Notes: generated from the sequence alone by a model not told the origin. DNA of 8,114 nt from Actinomycetales bacterium (GCA_024641895.1 JAHECE010000117.1:1-8114), one strand, 5' to 3'; positions 1 to 6,722 are shown, counted from the stretch's first letter. Translations and numbers: made by a program.

Positions 1-524
1 GTTGTGGTCCCGAGGCGAGGTTGCGGCGACGTGCCCGGGCCGTCCGCGTGCGGTCCTGCCGCCTCTGACGTGACGGACGGGCGTCCGTCCAGGCCGGGGC
101 GGGCCCGCACGCGGAGCACGCTGCGGCCGACGGCGAGCCCGGAGCCTTCGGGCAGCGTGCGCCAACGCGAACCGAGTCGTGACTGCCGTCGCCAGCGGAG
201 CGTGAACGGGCGTCCGGTGGCCAGGAGCCGCGATCCGTTCGCGGACCCGAGGTCGCGCGCCTCGACGACTCCGCGGCGTTCGCGAGTCTCGAGGTGTCGG
301 CGCGAGAGCTCGGGATCCGCGAGCGGGAGGTCGCAGGCCGGGTCGCGGCCTACAGTCTGCGCGCCCCGCCGGACGGGGTGGCACCAACCCGGATCCGGCC
401 CCGCGACCACGGCCAGGTGCCATCGGGCGCCGAGAGCGGCGCGGGCGCCGTCCGGCCCTGCCGTGCCGGTCTCGGCCCCGGGGGTCTTCGCCGGCGCGTC
501 GGTCCGGAGCGCTTCCTGCCGCAT
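1..524 (-). CDS. FHA-domain protein, N-terminal part (runs off the left edge)
   Basis: Translating the minus strand from the ATG at 524 gives an uninterrupted 174-codon frame that leaves the window without a stop. Residues about 35-110 form a forkhead-associated (FHA) domain, a module that binds phosphothreonine peptides. Visible landmarks are the lead-in LAVVAGPDPG (37-46), GR (59-60), SRRH (74-77) and DLGSANG (91-97). The Gly-Arg, Ser, His and Asn-Gly positions that build the phosphopeptide pocket are all kept. A second strand-like stretch ending GRSVLRVRARP (133-143) follows, then a Pro/Gly-rich linker. The start is supported by AGGAG 9 bases upstream. The gene lies 97 bases downstream of the SRAP gene on the same strand. 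The lead-in and the basic segment after the FHA fold resemble actinobacterial FHA-FtsK/SpoIIIE ATPases, but any ATPase part would lie outside the window, so that is inference. The FHA call itself is firm. Confidence 0.85.
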   Translation of the reverse strand, partial: MRQEALRTDAPAKTPGAETGTAGPDGARAALGARWHLAVVAGPDPGWCHPVRRGAQTVGRDPACDLPLADPELSRRHLETRERRGVVEARDLGSANGSRLLATGRPFTLRWRRQSRLGSRWRTLPEGSGLAVGRSVLRVRARPGLDGRPSVTSEAAGPHADGPGTSPQPRLGTT

Positions 525-533
525 GCGGGGAGT

Positions 534-538
534 CTCCT
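534..538 (-). promoter_or_regulatory. Shine-Dalgarno site of the FHA-domain gene
   Basis: The minus strand reads AGGAG, then nine bases, then the ATG at 524. This is the clearest ribosome binding site in the 97-base gap after the SRAP gene, and it fixes the start of the partial FHA gene. I found no convincing -10/-35 pair in the gap, so the gene may be read through from upstream. Confidence 0.7.
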
Positions 539-623
539 GGCGCGGCCGTTCCCCACGCACGTGCCCCGGGCCAGATGGTGGATACGGCGCGCTCCACAGG
601 TGGCCGGACGGGACTGAGACACC

Positions 624-1331
624 TCAGGCCGGGGCGATGAGCCCCGGTTCATCCTCGGCGACGCGGTTGACCCTGTCGGAGACCCGGTGGAACACCAGGT
701 GCGGTTCAACGCCGTCCAGCACGCGCAGGGCATCGGCGGTCCCGGTGAGGCCGGGGTCGAGCCAGCGCTCTCGCTCCGCCGCGTCAAGGACGACCGGTAC
801 GCGGTCGTGCAGTCCGGCGAGCTCCGCAACGGCGGCGGTCGTGACGATCGTCGTCGACAGCACCCAGCGGGCGGGGTCGTCGTCCGCGCGCTCGGGATCT
901 CGCCAGAAGGCGTAGAGGCCGGCGAAGGCGATCGGAGCCGCGGCAGCGCCATGGATGAAGTAGGGCGTCTTGGCGCCCCCGCGGCGTTGCCACTCGTAGT
1001 ACCCGTCAGCGGGGACGACGCAGCGGCGGCGCTGCAGCGAGACACGGAACGCCGGTCGGTCGTCCAGCGACTCCCGGCGTGCGTTGATCATCTTGTAGCC
1101 GACCCTGAGGTCCGTGGCCCACGCCGGGACCAGGCCCCAGCGGGCGGCGTGCATCTCCCGGTGCGGGGGCGCGCCTGCCGTGCCGGCTCGGTCGAGCACG
1201 ATCCTGACGGGCTGTGTCGGCGCGACGTTGTACGACGGCAGCACGGCGCGTGCGGCCTCGGTCACCTCGTCGACGTCGAAGGCGTCGGCGAGCTCCTGGG
1301 CCTGCCGGAACGAGGCGAAGCGGCCACACAT
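624..1331 (-). CDS. SOS response-associated peptidase (SRAP, YedK/HMCES family)
   Basis: The 235-aa product is a full-length member of the family that covalently traps abasic sites in single-stranded DNA, protecting stalled forks through a thiazolidine DNA-protein crosslink. The family also shows self-processing of the initiator Met. The sequence opens MCGRF, so Cys2 becomes the N-terminal nucleophile. Other family hallmarks are YNVAPTQ (34-40), RWGLVPAW (64-71), NARRES (83-88), VVPADGYYEW (105-114) and the catalytic His in LHDRVPV (174-180). By comparison with E. coli YedK the active residues are Cys2, Asn83, Glu113 and His175, and all are present. The start is dictated by Cys2 chemistry, because no Shine-Dalgarno sequence precedes it (the upstream bases are GCCCGCCCGCCC). 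It follows the aminotransferase stop by 16 bases, so it is probably translated from the same message. No LexA box is visible near it. Confidence 0.95.
   Translation of the reverse strand: MCGRFASFRQAQELADAFDVDEVTEAARAVLPSYNVAPTQPVRIVLDRAGTAGAPPHREMHAARWGLVPAWATDLRVGYKMINARRESLDDRPAFRVSLQRRRCVVPADGYYEWQRRGGAKTPYFIHGAAAAPIAFAGLYAFWRDPERADDDPARWVLSTTIVTTAAVAELAGLHDRVPVVLDAAERERWLDPGLTGTADALRVLDGVEPHLVFHRVSDRVNRVAEDEPGLIAPA
629..647 (-). other. GC-rich hairpin over the end of the SRAP gene
   Basis: A perfect 7-bp inverted repeat (CCGGGGC / GCCCCGG) with a 5-base loop spans the last codons of the SRAP gene and ends three bases before its stop. In the minus-strand transcript it would form a stable stem. 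No U-tract follows, so it could be a weak intrinsic terminator or attenuator ahead of the FHA gene, or simply a by-product of high GC coding sequence. Confidence 0.3.
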
Positions 1332-1347
1332 GGGCGGGCGGGCCCGA

Positions 1348-2577
1348 TCAGGCCCAGCGGGCTCGAGCGAGCCGCTCGCAAGCCAGGGCGATGTCGTCCG
1401 CCGAGCGGCAGAAGGCGAACCTGACGTGCGTGGCGAGAGCCCCGGCTGCCTCGCCGCCCGGCGTCGTGAAGGCCGTCACCGGGATCGCGACGACGCCCGC
1501 TCGGGCGGGCAGCTCCTCGCAGAAGACGGCCGCGTTGCGTGCTCCGACGGCGGCGGCGTCGGCGATCACGAAGTACGTTCCCTGTGGCACGACGACGTCG
1601 AAGCCGGCCTCGCGCAGACCGGTGCAGAGGGTGTCGCGCCGGTCCTGGAGGCTGCGGCGGAGCGCGGCGACGGCGTCGTCGAGGCCGAGCGCGAGCGCGA
1701 TCGCCGGCTGGAACGGTGCACCCGAGGTGTAGGTGAGGAACTGCTTGACCGCGGTGACGGCGTTGACCAGCCGCGCCGGGCCGCAGGCCCAGCCGATCTT
1801 CCAGCCCGTGACGGAGAAGGTCTTGCCCGCCGAGGAGACCGTGAGGGTGCGCTCGGCCATGCCCGGCAGGGTGGCGATGGGGATGTGCCGGGCGTCGTCG
1901 TACACGAGGTGCTCGTAGACCTCGTCGGTCACGACGAGCACGTCGTGCTCGATCGCCACGGCCGCGATGACCTCGAGCTCGGCTGGTGCGAGGACGGCGC
2001 CGGTCGGGTTGTGCGGCGTGTTCAGGAGGATGAGTCGGGTCCGGGGGCCGACTGCGGCGCGGATCTCGTCCGGGTCGAGGTGCCACCGGGTGGTGGTCGC
2101 GTCCGGCGGGTGGAGTGCCACGGTGCGGCGCTCGGCGCCGGCCAGCGCGATCACGGCGGCGTAGGAGTCGTAGAAGGGTTCGAGGGTCACGACCTCGTCC
2201 CCGGGCTCCGTCAGGGCGAGCACCGCGGCGGCGATCGCCTCGGTTGCCCCGGTCGTGACCAGCACCTCAGTGTCGGGGTCGAGGTCGATGCCCCGGTGAC
2301 GACGCTGGTGCTCGGCGATCGCTCGGCGGAGCTCGGCGATCCCGGGCCCGGGTGCGTACTGGTTCTGCCCGGACCGGATCGCTTCGACGGCCCGTTCCAG
2401 GACCGCGTGCGGGCCGCCGGCGTCGGGGTAGCCCTGGCCGAGGTTGATGGATCCCGTCCGCGAGGCGAGCGCTGTCATCTGAGCGAAGATCGTCGGGCGG
2501 GGAACGCCGTCGGAGCCGAGCAGGCCGGCGGCGCGCGCGACGGCGGACCATCGGCCGGCTGCGACGCGTGAGGTCAC
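1348..2577 (-). CDS. dapC: Pyridoxal-phosphate aminotransferase, DapC type (N-succinyl-LL-DAP aminotransferase)
   Basis: This is a class I/II fold-type I aminotransferase of about 409 aa. It closely resembles, from memory, M. tuberculosis Rv0858c, assigned as DapC, which makes N-succinyl-LL-2,6-diaminopimelate in the lysine/peptidoglycan DAP pathway. Numbering from the GTG start, hallmarks are NLGQGYPD (45-52), NQYAPGPG (72-79), TGATEAI (109-115), NTPHNPTG (186-193) with the cofactor-ring Asn190, TDEVYEHL (217-224) with Asp218 for the pyridine nitrogen, SSAGKTFSVTGWKIGW (248-263) with the Schiff-base Lys252, and HVRFAF near the C-terminus with the substrate-carboxylate Arg386. The GTG is preferred because GGAG sits 5 bases before it. 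An upstream ATG at 2610 overlaps the previous stop (ATGA) but lacks a ribosome binding site, and the codons between (CAT, GGT, CCT, GGA) have unusually A/T-rich third positions. Related enzymes act on kynurenine, methionine or glutamine, and no other lysine gene is nearby, so the substrate is inferred. Confidence 0.85.
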   Translation of the reverse strand: MTSRVAAGRWSAVARAAGLLGSDGVPRPTIFAQMTALASRTGSINLGQGYPDAGGPHAVLERAVEAIRSGQNQYAPGPGIAELRRAIAEHQRRHRGIDLDPDTEVLVTTGATEAIAAAVLALTEPGDEVVTLEPFYDSYAAVIALAGAERRTVALHPPDATTTRWHLDPDEIRAAVGPRTRLILLNTPHNPTGAVLAPAELEVIAAVAIEHDVLVVTDEVYEHLVYDDARHIPIATLPGMAERTLTVSSAGKTFSVTGWKIGWACGPARLVNAVTAVKQFLTYTSGAPFQPAIALALGLDDAVAALRRSLQDRRDTLCTGLREAGFDVVVPQGTYFVIADAAAVGARNAAVFCEELPARAGVVAIPVTAFTTPGGEAAGALATHVRFAFCRSADDIALACERLARARWA

Positions 2578-2582
2578 GGTGT

Positions 2583-2586
2583 CTCC
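2583..2586 (-). promoter_or_regulatory. Ribosome binding site that selects the GTG start of the aminotransferase
   Basis: On the minus strand GGAG is followed by ACACC and then GTG at 2577. The competing ATG at 2610 is preceded by a pyrimidine-rich stretch with no purine box. This site is the main reason for choosing the shorter protein. Confidence 0.55.
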
Positions 2587-2606
2587 AGGACCGTCATGGT
2601 CCGGCG

Positions 2607-3035
2607 TCATGCATCGGGTGTGAGTACGCGGGCGATCGCGTCTGCGAGGTCGATGGAGTCCCCATCGCCGCTGCCCTTGCCGATCACGAGCGGTGGCTCC
2701 TTGGCTTCGACCTGCACACCGCGGATTCGGTCGAGGAGGGTCAGAGGTGCGGTGAGGACGTAGAACTCGCCGTCCTCCCCGACCGCCACGGTGTGGTCGA
2801 GCCGGAGGTACCACCCGGTGAGCTGGCTCTTGGCCGTGCCCTTGCCGCCATAGCCCTTGACGACCAGCGGTACGGGCGGCAGGCCCTGAGCGCGGGCCTG
2901 AACCACGAAGTCGGCAAGCATCGCGCGGGCGACGGCGGCCTCCCGGGCTTCCTTGTCGGCCAGGGCCTTGGCGTGCGAGTCGGCGGCCGCCTTACGGTGT
3001 TCCGACCAACTCTGCCCGCTCCCCGACGTGGTCAT
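2607..3035 (-). CDS. Conserved-looking hypothetical protein, 142 aa
   Basis: I do not recognise the family. The N-terminal part (about 10-50) is charged, Ala-rich and predicted helical. The middle (about 55-115) looks like a small alpha/beta domain, with PLVVKGYGGKG, GWYLRLDHTVAVGEDGEFYVL and PLTLLDRIRGV as the likely conserved core. The end (127-139) is a short acidic helix. There is no signal peptide, membrane segment or cysteine, so a soluble cytoplasmic protein is likely. It starts 9 bases after the stop of the FilP-like gene, with AGGGTG overlapping that stop as the ribosome binding site, and its own stop overlaps an ATG of the aminotransferase frame. That spacing and its normal codon use argue for a real gene in the same operon. 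The Gly-Lys-rich loop KGYGGKG is not a P-loop. Confidence 0.8.
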   Translation of the reverse strand: MTTSGSGQSWSEHRKAAADSHAKALADKEAREAAVARAMLADFVVQARAQGLPPVPLVVKGYGGKGTAKSQLTGWYLRLDHTVAVGEDGEFYVLTAPLTLLDRIRGVQVEAKEPPLVIGKGSGDGDSIDLADAIARVLTPDA

Positions 3036-3044
3036 GCCGTCACC

Positions 3045-4517
3045 CTATGCCGCATCCGTCGAGGTCTTGCCCGTCCCGCTTCCCGAGCCGCCCGTCGTGG
3101 CGGGCCTGCTCGAGGTGCGCCCGGAGCCCTGGCTGCCTGCCTTGCCGGCACCGGGACCCGCCCCGCTGCCGGTCGGCGCCGCGGCATCCGCGGCGGTGCC
3201 GTGACCTGTTGGTGGCGCAGCGACGTCGGGCACCGCGGAGGAGCCGAGGATCCCGCGGAGCTCGTCGAGGTAAGCCGTGATGGACTCCCGCTGGCGCTCG
3301 AGGTCCTCGATCTCGCGGTGTGCCGAGGACCGCTCCCGCTCGGATGTCCGCCGCGCGTCGGCGACCAGCTGCTGAGCGCGGTCGCGGGCGTCACCGACGA
3401 TCCGGTCTGCCGATCGTCGTGCCGATTCCAGCTGCTCGGTCGCGCGCTTCTCCGCATCGGCCAGTTCCGCATCTGCGCGGGTCATCGCTTCGGCGACGCG
3501 CTGCTCCGCCTCTTTCGCGAAGGAGCTCGCGTCGGCGAGGAGCCCGTCTGCCTCGGCCTTGGCCTGGTCGAACATCTCGGCGTTGGCCCGCTCGATGGCC
3601 TCGCGGTGCGCGGCGAGCTCGAGGTCCACCTCGGCCCGCTCCGCAGCGATGGCGCGCCGGACCGCGTCCGCCTGGTCGCGCGCGGTGCGCAGTGTCTCTG
3701 CAGCCTCGTGCCGCGCCTCGGTGAGCACGCGGCGTGCTCCTTCGTGGGCCTGTTCGCGCACCGTGGCGGCGTCCCGGTCCGCGGCTGCGCGGGCGGCGTC
3801 GACCTCGGCGTCGGCCGCGGAGCGGAGGTCGCGGTCGTACCTCTCGGCGGCGTCCTGCAGCTCGGCCGCGTCGGCCGCGGACTGGCTGCGCAGGGCCTCG
3901 GCGCTCGTCTCGGCAGCGACGCGGAGCTCGGTGATCTCCCGCTCGGCCGTCGCCTGCAGCACACCGAGCTCGCGGGCCGTCGAGGCGCGCCGCTCGGCGG
4001 CTTCCGTGGTCGCCGCGTTGGTGACCCGCGCGGCCTCGCGCTCCGCGGCCGAGACGAGCTCACCCGCCTTGGACTTCGCTGCGGCGATGCGTACGTCGGC
4101 CTGGCGCTGTGAGTCGAGGGCGAGCGCCTCCGCCTCGCGGCTGGCGTCGGCGAGCACCTCCCGTGCCTCGTGCTCGGCGTGCTCCCGGACCTGGGCCGCC
4201 GACCGCTCCGCGCGCTCGACGGCGTCGCGCGCGTGGGCGTTCGCGCGGGTCAGGACCTCCGTCGACTGCTCTTCGGCCGACCGGAGAAGCTGCTCGATCC
4301 GCGAACCCAGACCCGAGTAGGTCGGCTTCTCCATCTCGCGGAGCTGGCGTTGCGCCTCCGCGAGCTCGCCCTCGAGGTTCATCGTTCGCTGGTCGAGGCG
4401 GCGGACATGGTCGCGCGCCTTCGCCAGGGCTTCCTCGAGGGTGTAGACCCTCTCGTCCACCTGTGCGGGGTCGTACCCGCGCTTGACGACGGGGAAAATG
4501 TCGCGTTCTGCGGACAC
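3045..4517 (-). CDS. FilP/AbpS-like coiled-coil cytoskeletal protein with DivIVA-like N-terminus
   Basis: The 490-aa product has three parts. Residues 1-30 carry a short conserved head with VKRGYDPAQVDERV (11-24), like the DivIVA/FilP head. Residues about 25-420 are an almost unbroken Ala/Glu/Arg-rich coiled coil, broken near YSGLGSRIEQLLRSAEEQ (67-84). The coil ends in EIEDLERQRESITAYLDELRGIL. Residues about 425-490 form a Gly/Ser/Thr/Ala/Pro-rich disordered tail. The head, the YSGLG motif and the RRESI-type end match my memory of Streptomyces FilP (often annotated as a cellulose-binding protein after AbpS). FilP builds intermediate-filament-like networks and works with Scy and DivIVA in polar growth. 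FilP is about 310 aa, so this one is longer in the coil and has an extra tail. The GTG start is set by AGGAGG six bases upstream; the frame is open further upstream, but those residues do not look like part of the family. It is the first gene of the leftward operon. Confidence 0.8.
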   Translation of the reverse strand: MSAERDIFPVVKRGYDPAQVDERVYTLEEALAKARDHVRRLDQRTMNLEGELAEAQRQLREMEKPTYSGLGSRIEQLLRSAEEQSTEVLTRANAHARDAVERAERSAAQVREHAEHEAREVLADASREAEALALDSQRQADVRIAAAKSKAGELVSAAEREAARVTNAATTEAAERRASTARELGVLQATAEREITELRVAAETSAEALRSQSAADAAELQDAAERYDRDLRSAADAEVDAARAAADRDAATVREQAHEGARRVLTEARHEAAETLRTARDQADAVRRAIAAERAEVDLELAAHREAIERANAEMFDQAKAEADGLLADASSFAKEAEQRVAEAMTRADAELADAEKRATEQLESARRSADRIVGDARDRAQQLVADARRTSERERSSAHREIEDLERQRESITAYLDELRGILGSSAVPDVAAPPTGHGTAADAAAPTGSGAGPGAGKAGSQGSGRTSSRPATTGGSGSGTGKTSTDAA

Positions 4518-4729
4518 CGAGAGCCTCCTGAAACCTACGCCCGTGCCCCCGAGCGGGTCGTCCTTGCCCGGCGTCCCACGGAGGGGGCGCGTCGGCTGAC
4601 CGGCCAAGGGTAGTGCGCTCACCTGGCAGATGACATCCTTCCGGTGTCCCTCGCCCGGCTGGATGTCGCCGTATTCTGGAGGTTCGAGCGCTGACGCGCT
4701 CGGCTGCCGATCGGGAAGGTGCCCCACAC
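4518..4729. promoter_or_regulatory. Divergent intergenic region with two inverted repeats
   Basis: These 212 bases separate the leftward FilP-like operon from the rightward membrane protein/lipoprotein pair, so promoters for both should lie here. Two dyads are visible. One is GACATCC (4632-4638) and GGATGTC (4661-4667), perfect 7-bp arms 22 bases apart. The other is CGAGCG/CGCTCG (4685-4690 and 4697-4702) with a 6-base centre. TATTCT at 4672-4677 could be a rightward -10 box, but no TTGAC-like -35 box lies at the right distance. Candidate leftward boxes are equally weak. The promoter role is inferred from gene layout; the repeats are seen directly. Confidence 0.45.
4524..4529 (-). promoter_or_regulatory. 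Perfect Shine-Dalgarno site deciding the GTG start of the FilP-like gene
   Basis: The minus strand reads AGGAGG, six bases, then GTG at 4517. The open frame reaches back to 4727, but this site and the DivIVA-like head beginning right after it show that translation begins here. Confidence 0.85.
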
Positions 4730-5719
4730 GTGCTCCGCAAGATCCTCAGCATCGCGCTCAGCGTCGTCGGCCTCGTCGTCATCGGCTTGGCGATCGCGTC
4801 GGCGACCGTCTGGCGCGACTCCGAGACCGTGACGGCCTCGTTGCCCGGGGACCAGTCCTCGTCGTTCGTCGTCACCGCGCCCGGGGTGCTCGACGTCGTG
4901 GCGCCGGAGGTCACCGTCAAGGCCTCTGCTCCCGACGGGGCCCCCGTTGTCCTGGTCGTCGGGCGCGAGATCGACGTGACGGGTTGGATCGGCGAGGCGG
5001 GCCATACGCTGGTCACAGGCCTGAGCTCCTGGACTGCGCTCGAGACGACGCAGGTCGACGGACCCGGGGAGCAGCCCTCGCCCGCCGGGTCGGACATGTG
5101 GGTCGCGCAGGCCACCGGCGACGGTGAAGCGACGATCGAGTGGGTCGATGCGCCGGGCCGCTGGAGTCTCATCGCGGCGACCGACGGGACCGCTCCTGCC
5201 CCGAGCCTGTCGCTGACCTGGCAGCGCGAGGTCAGCACGCCGTTCCTGGTTCCGGGCCTCGTCGTCGGCGGCGTGCTGCTGCTCGCGGGCGTCCTCCTGG
5301 GAATCAGCGCCCTGCGCAAGCGCCAGGAACCCGCGCCGGAGCTCGACCGGGACGCGATTCGCGAGCGTCTCGGCGTGATCCCGCCCCGCGGCAAGCCCGG
5401 TCGGCACGCCCACGGCAGCCGCCCGCTGGACACGTACGCCGGTACGGAGCTGGTCCGCGCCGAGGCGTCCGGCGGTGAGGTGCCATCGGAGGCGGTGCCA
5501 TCGGCGTCAGACGTCGGCGGCACCGGGTCCGAGGACCAAGCCGCGGCTCCCGCCGTCGAGGAGGGCGAGGTCGAGGAGGGCGATGCCGCCGACGTGGCCG
5601 CGCAGTCCGACGCCGCGGGTGGGGCCGAGGAACCGGACGAGAGCCTGTCGGAGGACGACGGGAACGACGACGAGGCTGCGACCGCAGGCGAGACGAACCC
5701 CAAGGGGGAGAAGGCATGA
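4730..5719 (+). CDS. Two-pass membrane protein with extracytoplasmic domain and acidic cytoplasmic tail
   Basis: The family is not recognised. The 329-aa protein has an N-terminal membrane helix (about 5-27) preceded by Arg3-Lys4. An extracytoplasmic region of about 145 residues (28-171) follows, rich in Val/Thr/Ser and probably beta-sandwich. A second helix (about 172-194, LVPGLVVGGVLLLAGVLLG) is followed by basic RKRQ. The C-terminal half of about 135 residues is hydrophilic, starting DRDAIRERLGVIPPRGKPGRHAHG and ending in a strongly acidic, Ala/Gly-rich stretch that looks disordered. The positive residues flanking both helices suggest both ends are inside. Translation starts at a GTG at 4730 with GAAGG ten bases before it. 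It is the first gene of the rightward operon, and its TGA overlaps the ATG of the lipoprotein gene, so the two are translationally coupled. The outer domain may bind or present the lipoprotein, but that is inference. Confidence 0.85.
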   Translation: MLRKILSIALSVVGLVVIGLAIASATVWRDSETVTASLPGDQSSSFVVTAPGVLDVVAPEVTVKASAPDGAPVVLVVGREIDVTGWIGEAGHTLVTGLSSWTALETTQVDGPGEQPSPAGSDMWVAQATGDGEATIEWVDAPGRWSLIAATDGTAPAPSLSLTWQREVSTPFLVPGLVVGGVLLLAGVLLGISALRKRQEPAPELDRDAIRERLGVIPPRGKPGRHAHGSRPLDTYAGTELVRAEASGGEVPSEAVPSASDVGGTGSEDQAAAPAVEEGEVEEGDAADVAAQSDAAGGAEEPDESLSEDDGNDDEAATAGETNPKGEKA

Positions 5720-6714
5720 GCCGGCCCACACACCTATCGCGCGTCGCCGCTTCGATCGCCGTCGGCTCGGCGCTGCTCGCCGGGTGCGCGCAGGAGATCC
5801 CGCAGCCGAGCCCTGATGGGGTCGCGTCGGAGCCGCAACCGGTACTCGCCGTGGAGCAGGGCGAGGCTGTCCTCCAGGCGATCGGCGAGGTGCTCGCGGC
5901 CGCCGACTCCTCCCGCGACGCCGGCTCGCTGGCTGCCCGGCTCGCCGACCCCGCGCTGAAGCTGCGGGCGGCCCAGTACACGCTGGCCGAGCGCTCGGAC
6001 GGCGCGCGCGAACCGACGCCGCTGACGACCGAGGACCAGGTGCTGATCCTCGGCGCGACCGACGGTTGGCCGCGGACGGTCATGGCGGTCACCCAGCCGC
6101 CGTCGGGAGAGACGGCGCCGCTGCTCATCGTCGTCCGTCAGGACGACGCGCGGAGCCCGTACAAGCTGCAGGACTGGGTCCGACTCTTCCCCGGCGTGGA
6201 GACGCCCGCGATGGGCAGCAGCGATGTCGGAAGCCTGCCGCTCGAGCCGTCCGCCGAGGGGTTGCGCGCGACGCCGGCGGACACGCTCAGCTGGTACGGG
6301 GATCTCCTGGTCAATGGGACCGAGAGCGAGCACGCGGATGCCTTCGAACCCGACCCTTACGTCGAGGCACTCCAGGCGGAGATCGCGAACGGCCGCACCA
6401 GCCTCGAAGGCATCGCGGACATCACGCTCAACGCCCTCGCCGAGCGAGACGGCGTGATCGCGCTGGAGACGGCCGACGGCGGAGCGCTCGTCGTGGGGCA
6501 GATCACCACGTCGACGGGCTACAAGAAGACGCTGTCCGGCTCCACCCTGGTCCTCTCGGGCGAGGCCGGTGACTGGCTCGGAGACGGCAAGGTCCCGGCG
6601 CTGGCGAGCGTGCGGCACGACAGCATGGTGGCGTTCTACGTGCCGCCGTCCGAGGACGGGAAGATCACGGTGCTCGGCGCCGACCGGGTGCTCACCGACG
6701 CCTCCAAGGTCTAG
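5716..6714 (+). CDS. Putative lipoprotein, 332 aa
   Basis: The N-terminus is a typical lipoprotein signal: basic MSRPTHLSR, a hydrophobic stretch, and the lipobox LLAGC with the lipidated cysteine at residue 24. Signal peptidase II and Lgt would therefore anchor the mature 309-residue protein to the outside of the cytoplasmic membrane. A short Pro/Gln-rich linker (about 25-45) precedes a globular domain that fills the rest. Notable stretches are VLILGATDGWPRTVMAV, PLLIVVRQDDARSPYKLQDWVRLFPG and the C-terminal half around TTSTGYKKTLSGSTLVLSG. The alternation of short strands with amphipathic helices suggests a mixed alpha/beta fold, possibly two related halves. I see no enzyme motif and do not recognise the family. 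The ATGA overlap with the upstream membrane protein gene implies coupled synthesis and a shared envelope role. The extracellular domain contains no cysteine other than Cys24. Confidence 0.85.
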   Translation: MSRPTHLSRVAASIAVGSALLAGCAQEIPQPSPDGVASEPQPVLAVEQGEAVLQAIGEVLAAADSSRDAGSLAARLADPALKLRAAQYTLAERSDGAREPTPLTTEDQVLILGATDGWPRTVMAVTQPPSGETAPLLIVVRQDDARSPYKLQDWVRLFPGVETPAMGSSDVGSLPLEPSAEGLRATPADTLSWYGDLLVNGTESEHADAFEPDPYVEALQAEIANGRTSLEGIADITLNALAERDGVIALETADGGALVVGQITTSTGYKKTLSGSTLVLSGEAGDWLGDGKVPALASVRHDSMVAFYVPPSEDGKITVLGADRVLTDASKV

Positions 6715-6722
6715 CCTGTCGG

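Noticed and set aside
557..564. GCACGTGC palindrome in the gap between the SRAP and FHA genes
   Set aside because: An 8-base palindrome is expected by chance in GC-rich sequence, and no second copy or promoter boxes accompany it.
4..915. A 303-codon plus-strand open frame at the left edge
   Set aside because: It runs antisense to both the FHA domain and the SRAP gene, has an Arg/Ser/Pro-rich composition typical of shadow frames in high-GC DNA, and matches nothing I know.
1114..4112. Two long plus-strand open frames (485 and 514 codons) opposite the aminotransferase and FilP-like genes
   Set aside because: The minus strand carries proteins with clear motifs and ribosome binding sites. The plus-strand frames lack any motif and arise because GC-rich codons seldom give stops in the opposite strand.
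3045..4517. Annotation as an ATP synthase subunit b-like, SMC-like or cellulose-binding protein
   Set aside because: Such matches come from Ala/Glu-rich coiled-coil composition or from the historical AbpS label. There is no membrane helix, ATPase motif or carbohydrate-binding module.
4672..4677. TATTCT as a sigma-A -10 box for the rightward operon
   Set aside because: No acceptable -35 hexamer lies 16-18 bases upstream, so I mention it only within the intergenic entry and do not list a promoter.
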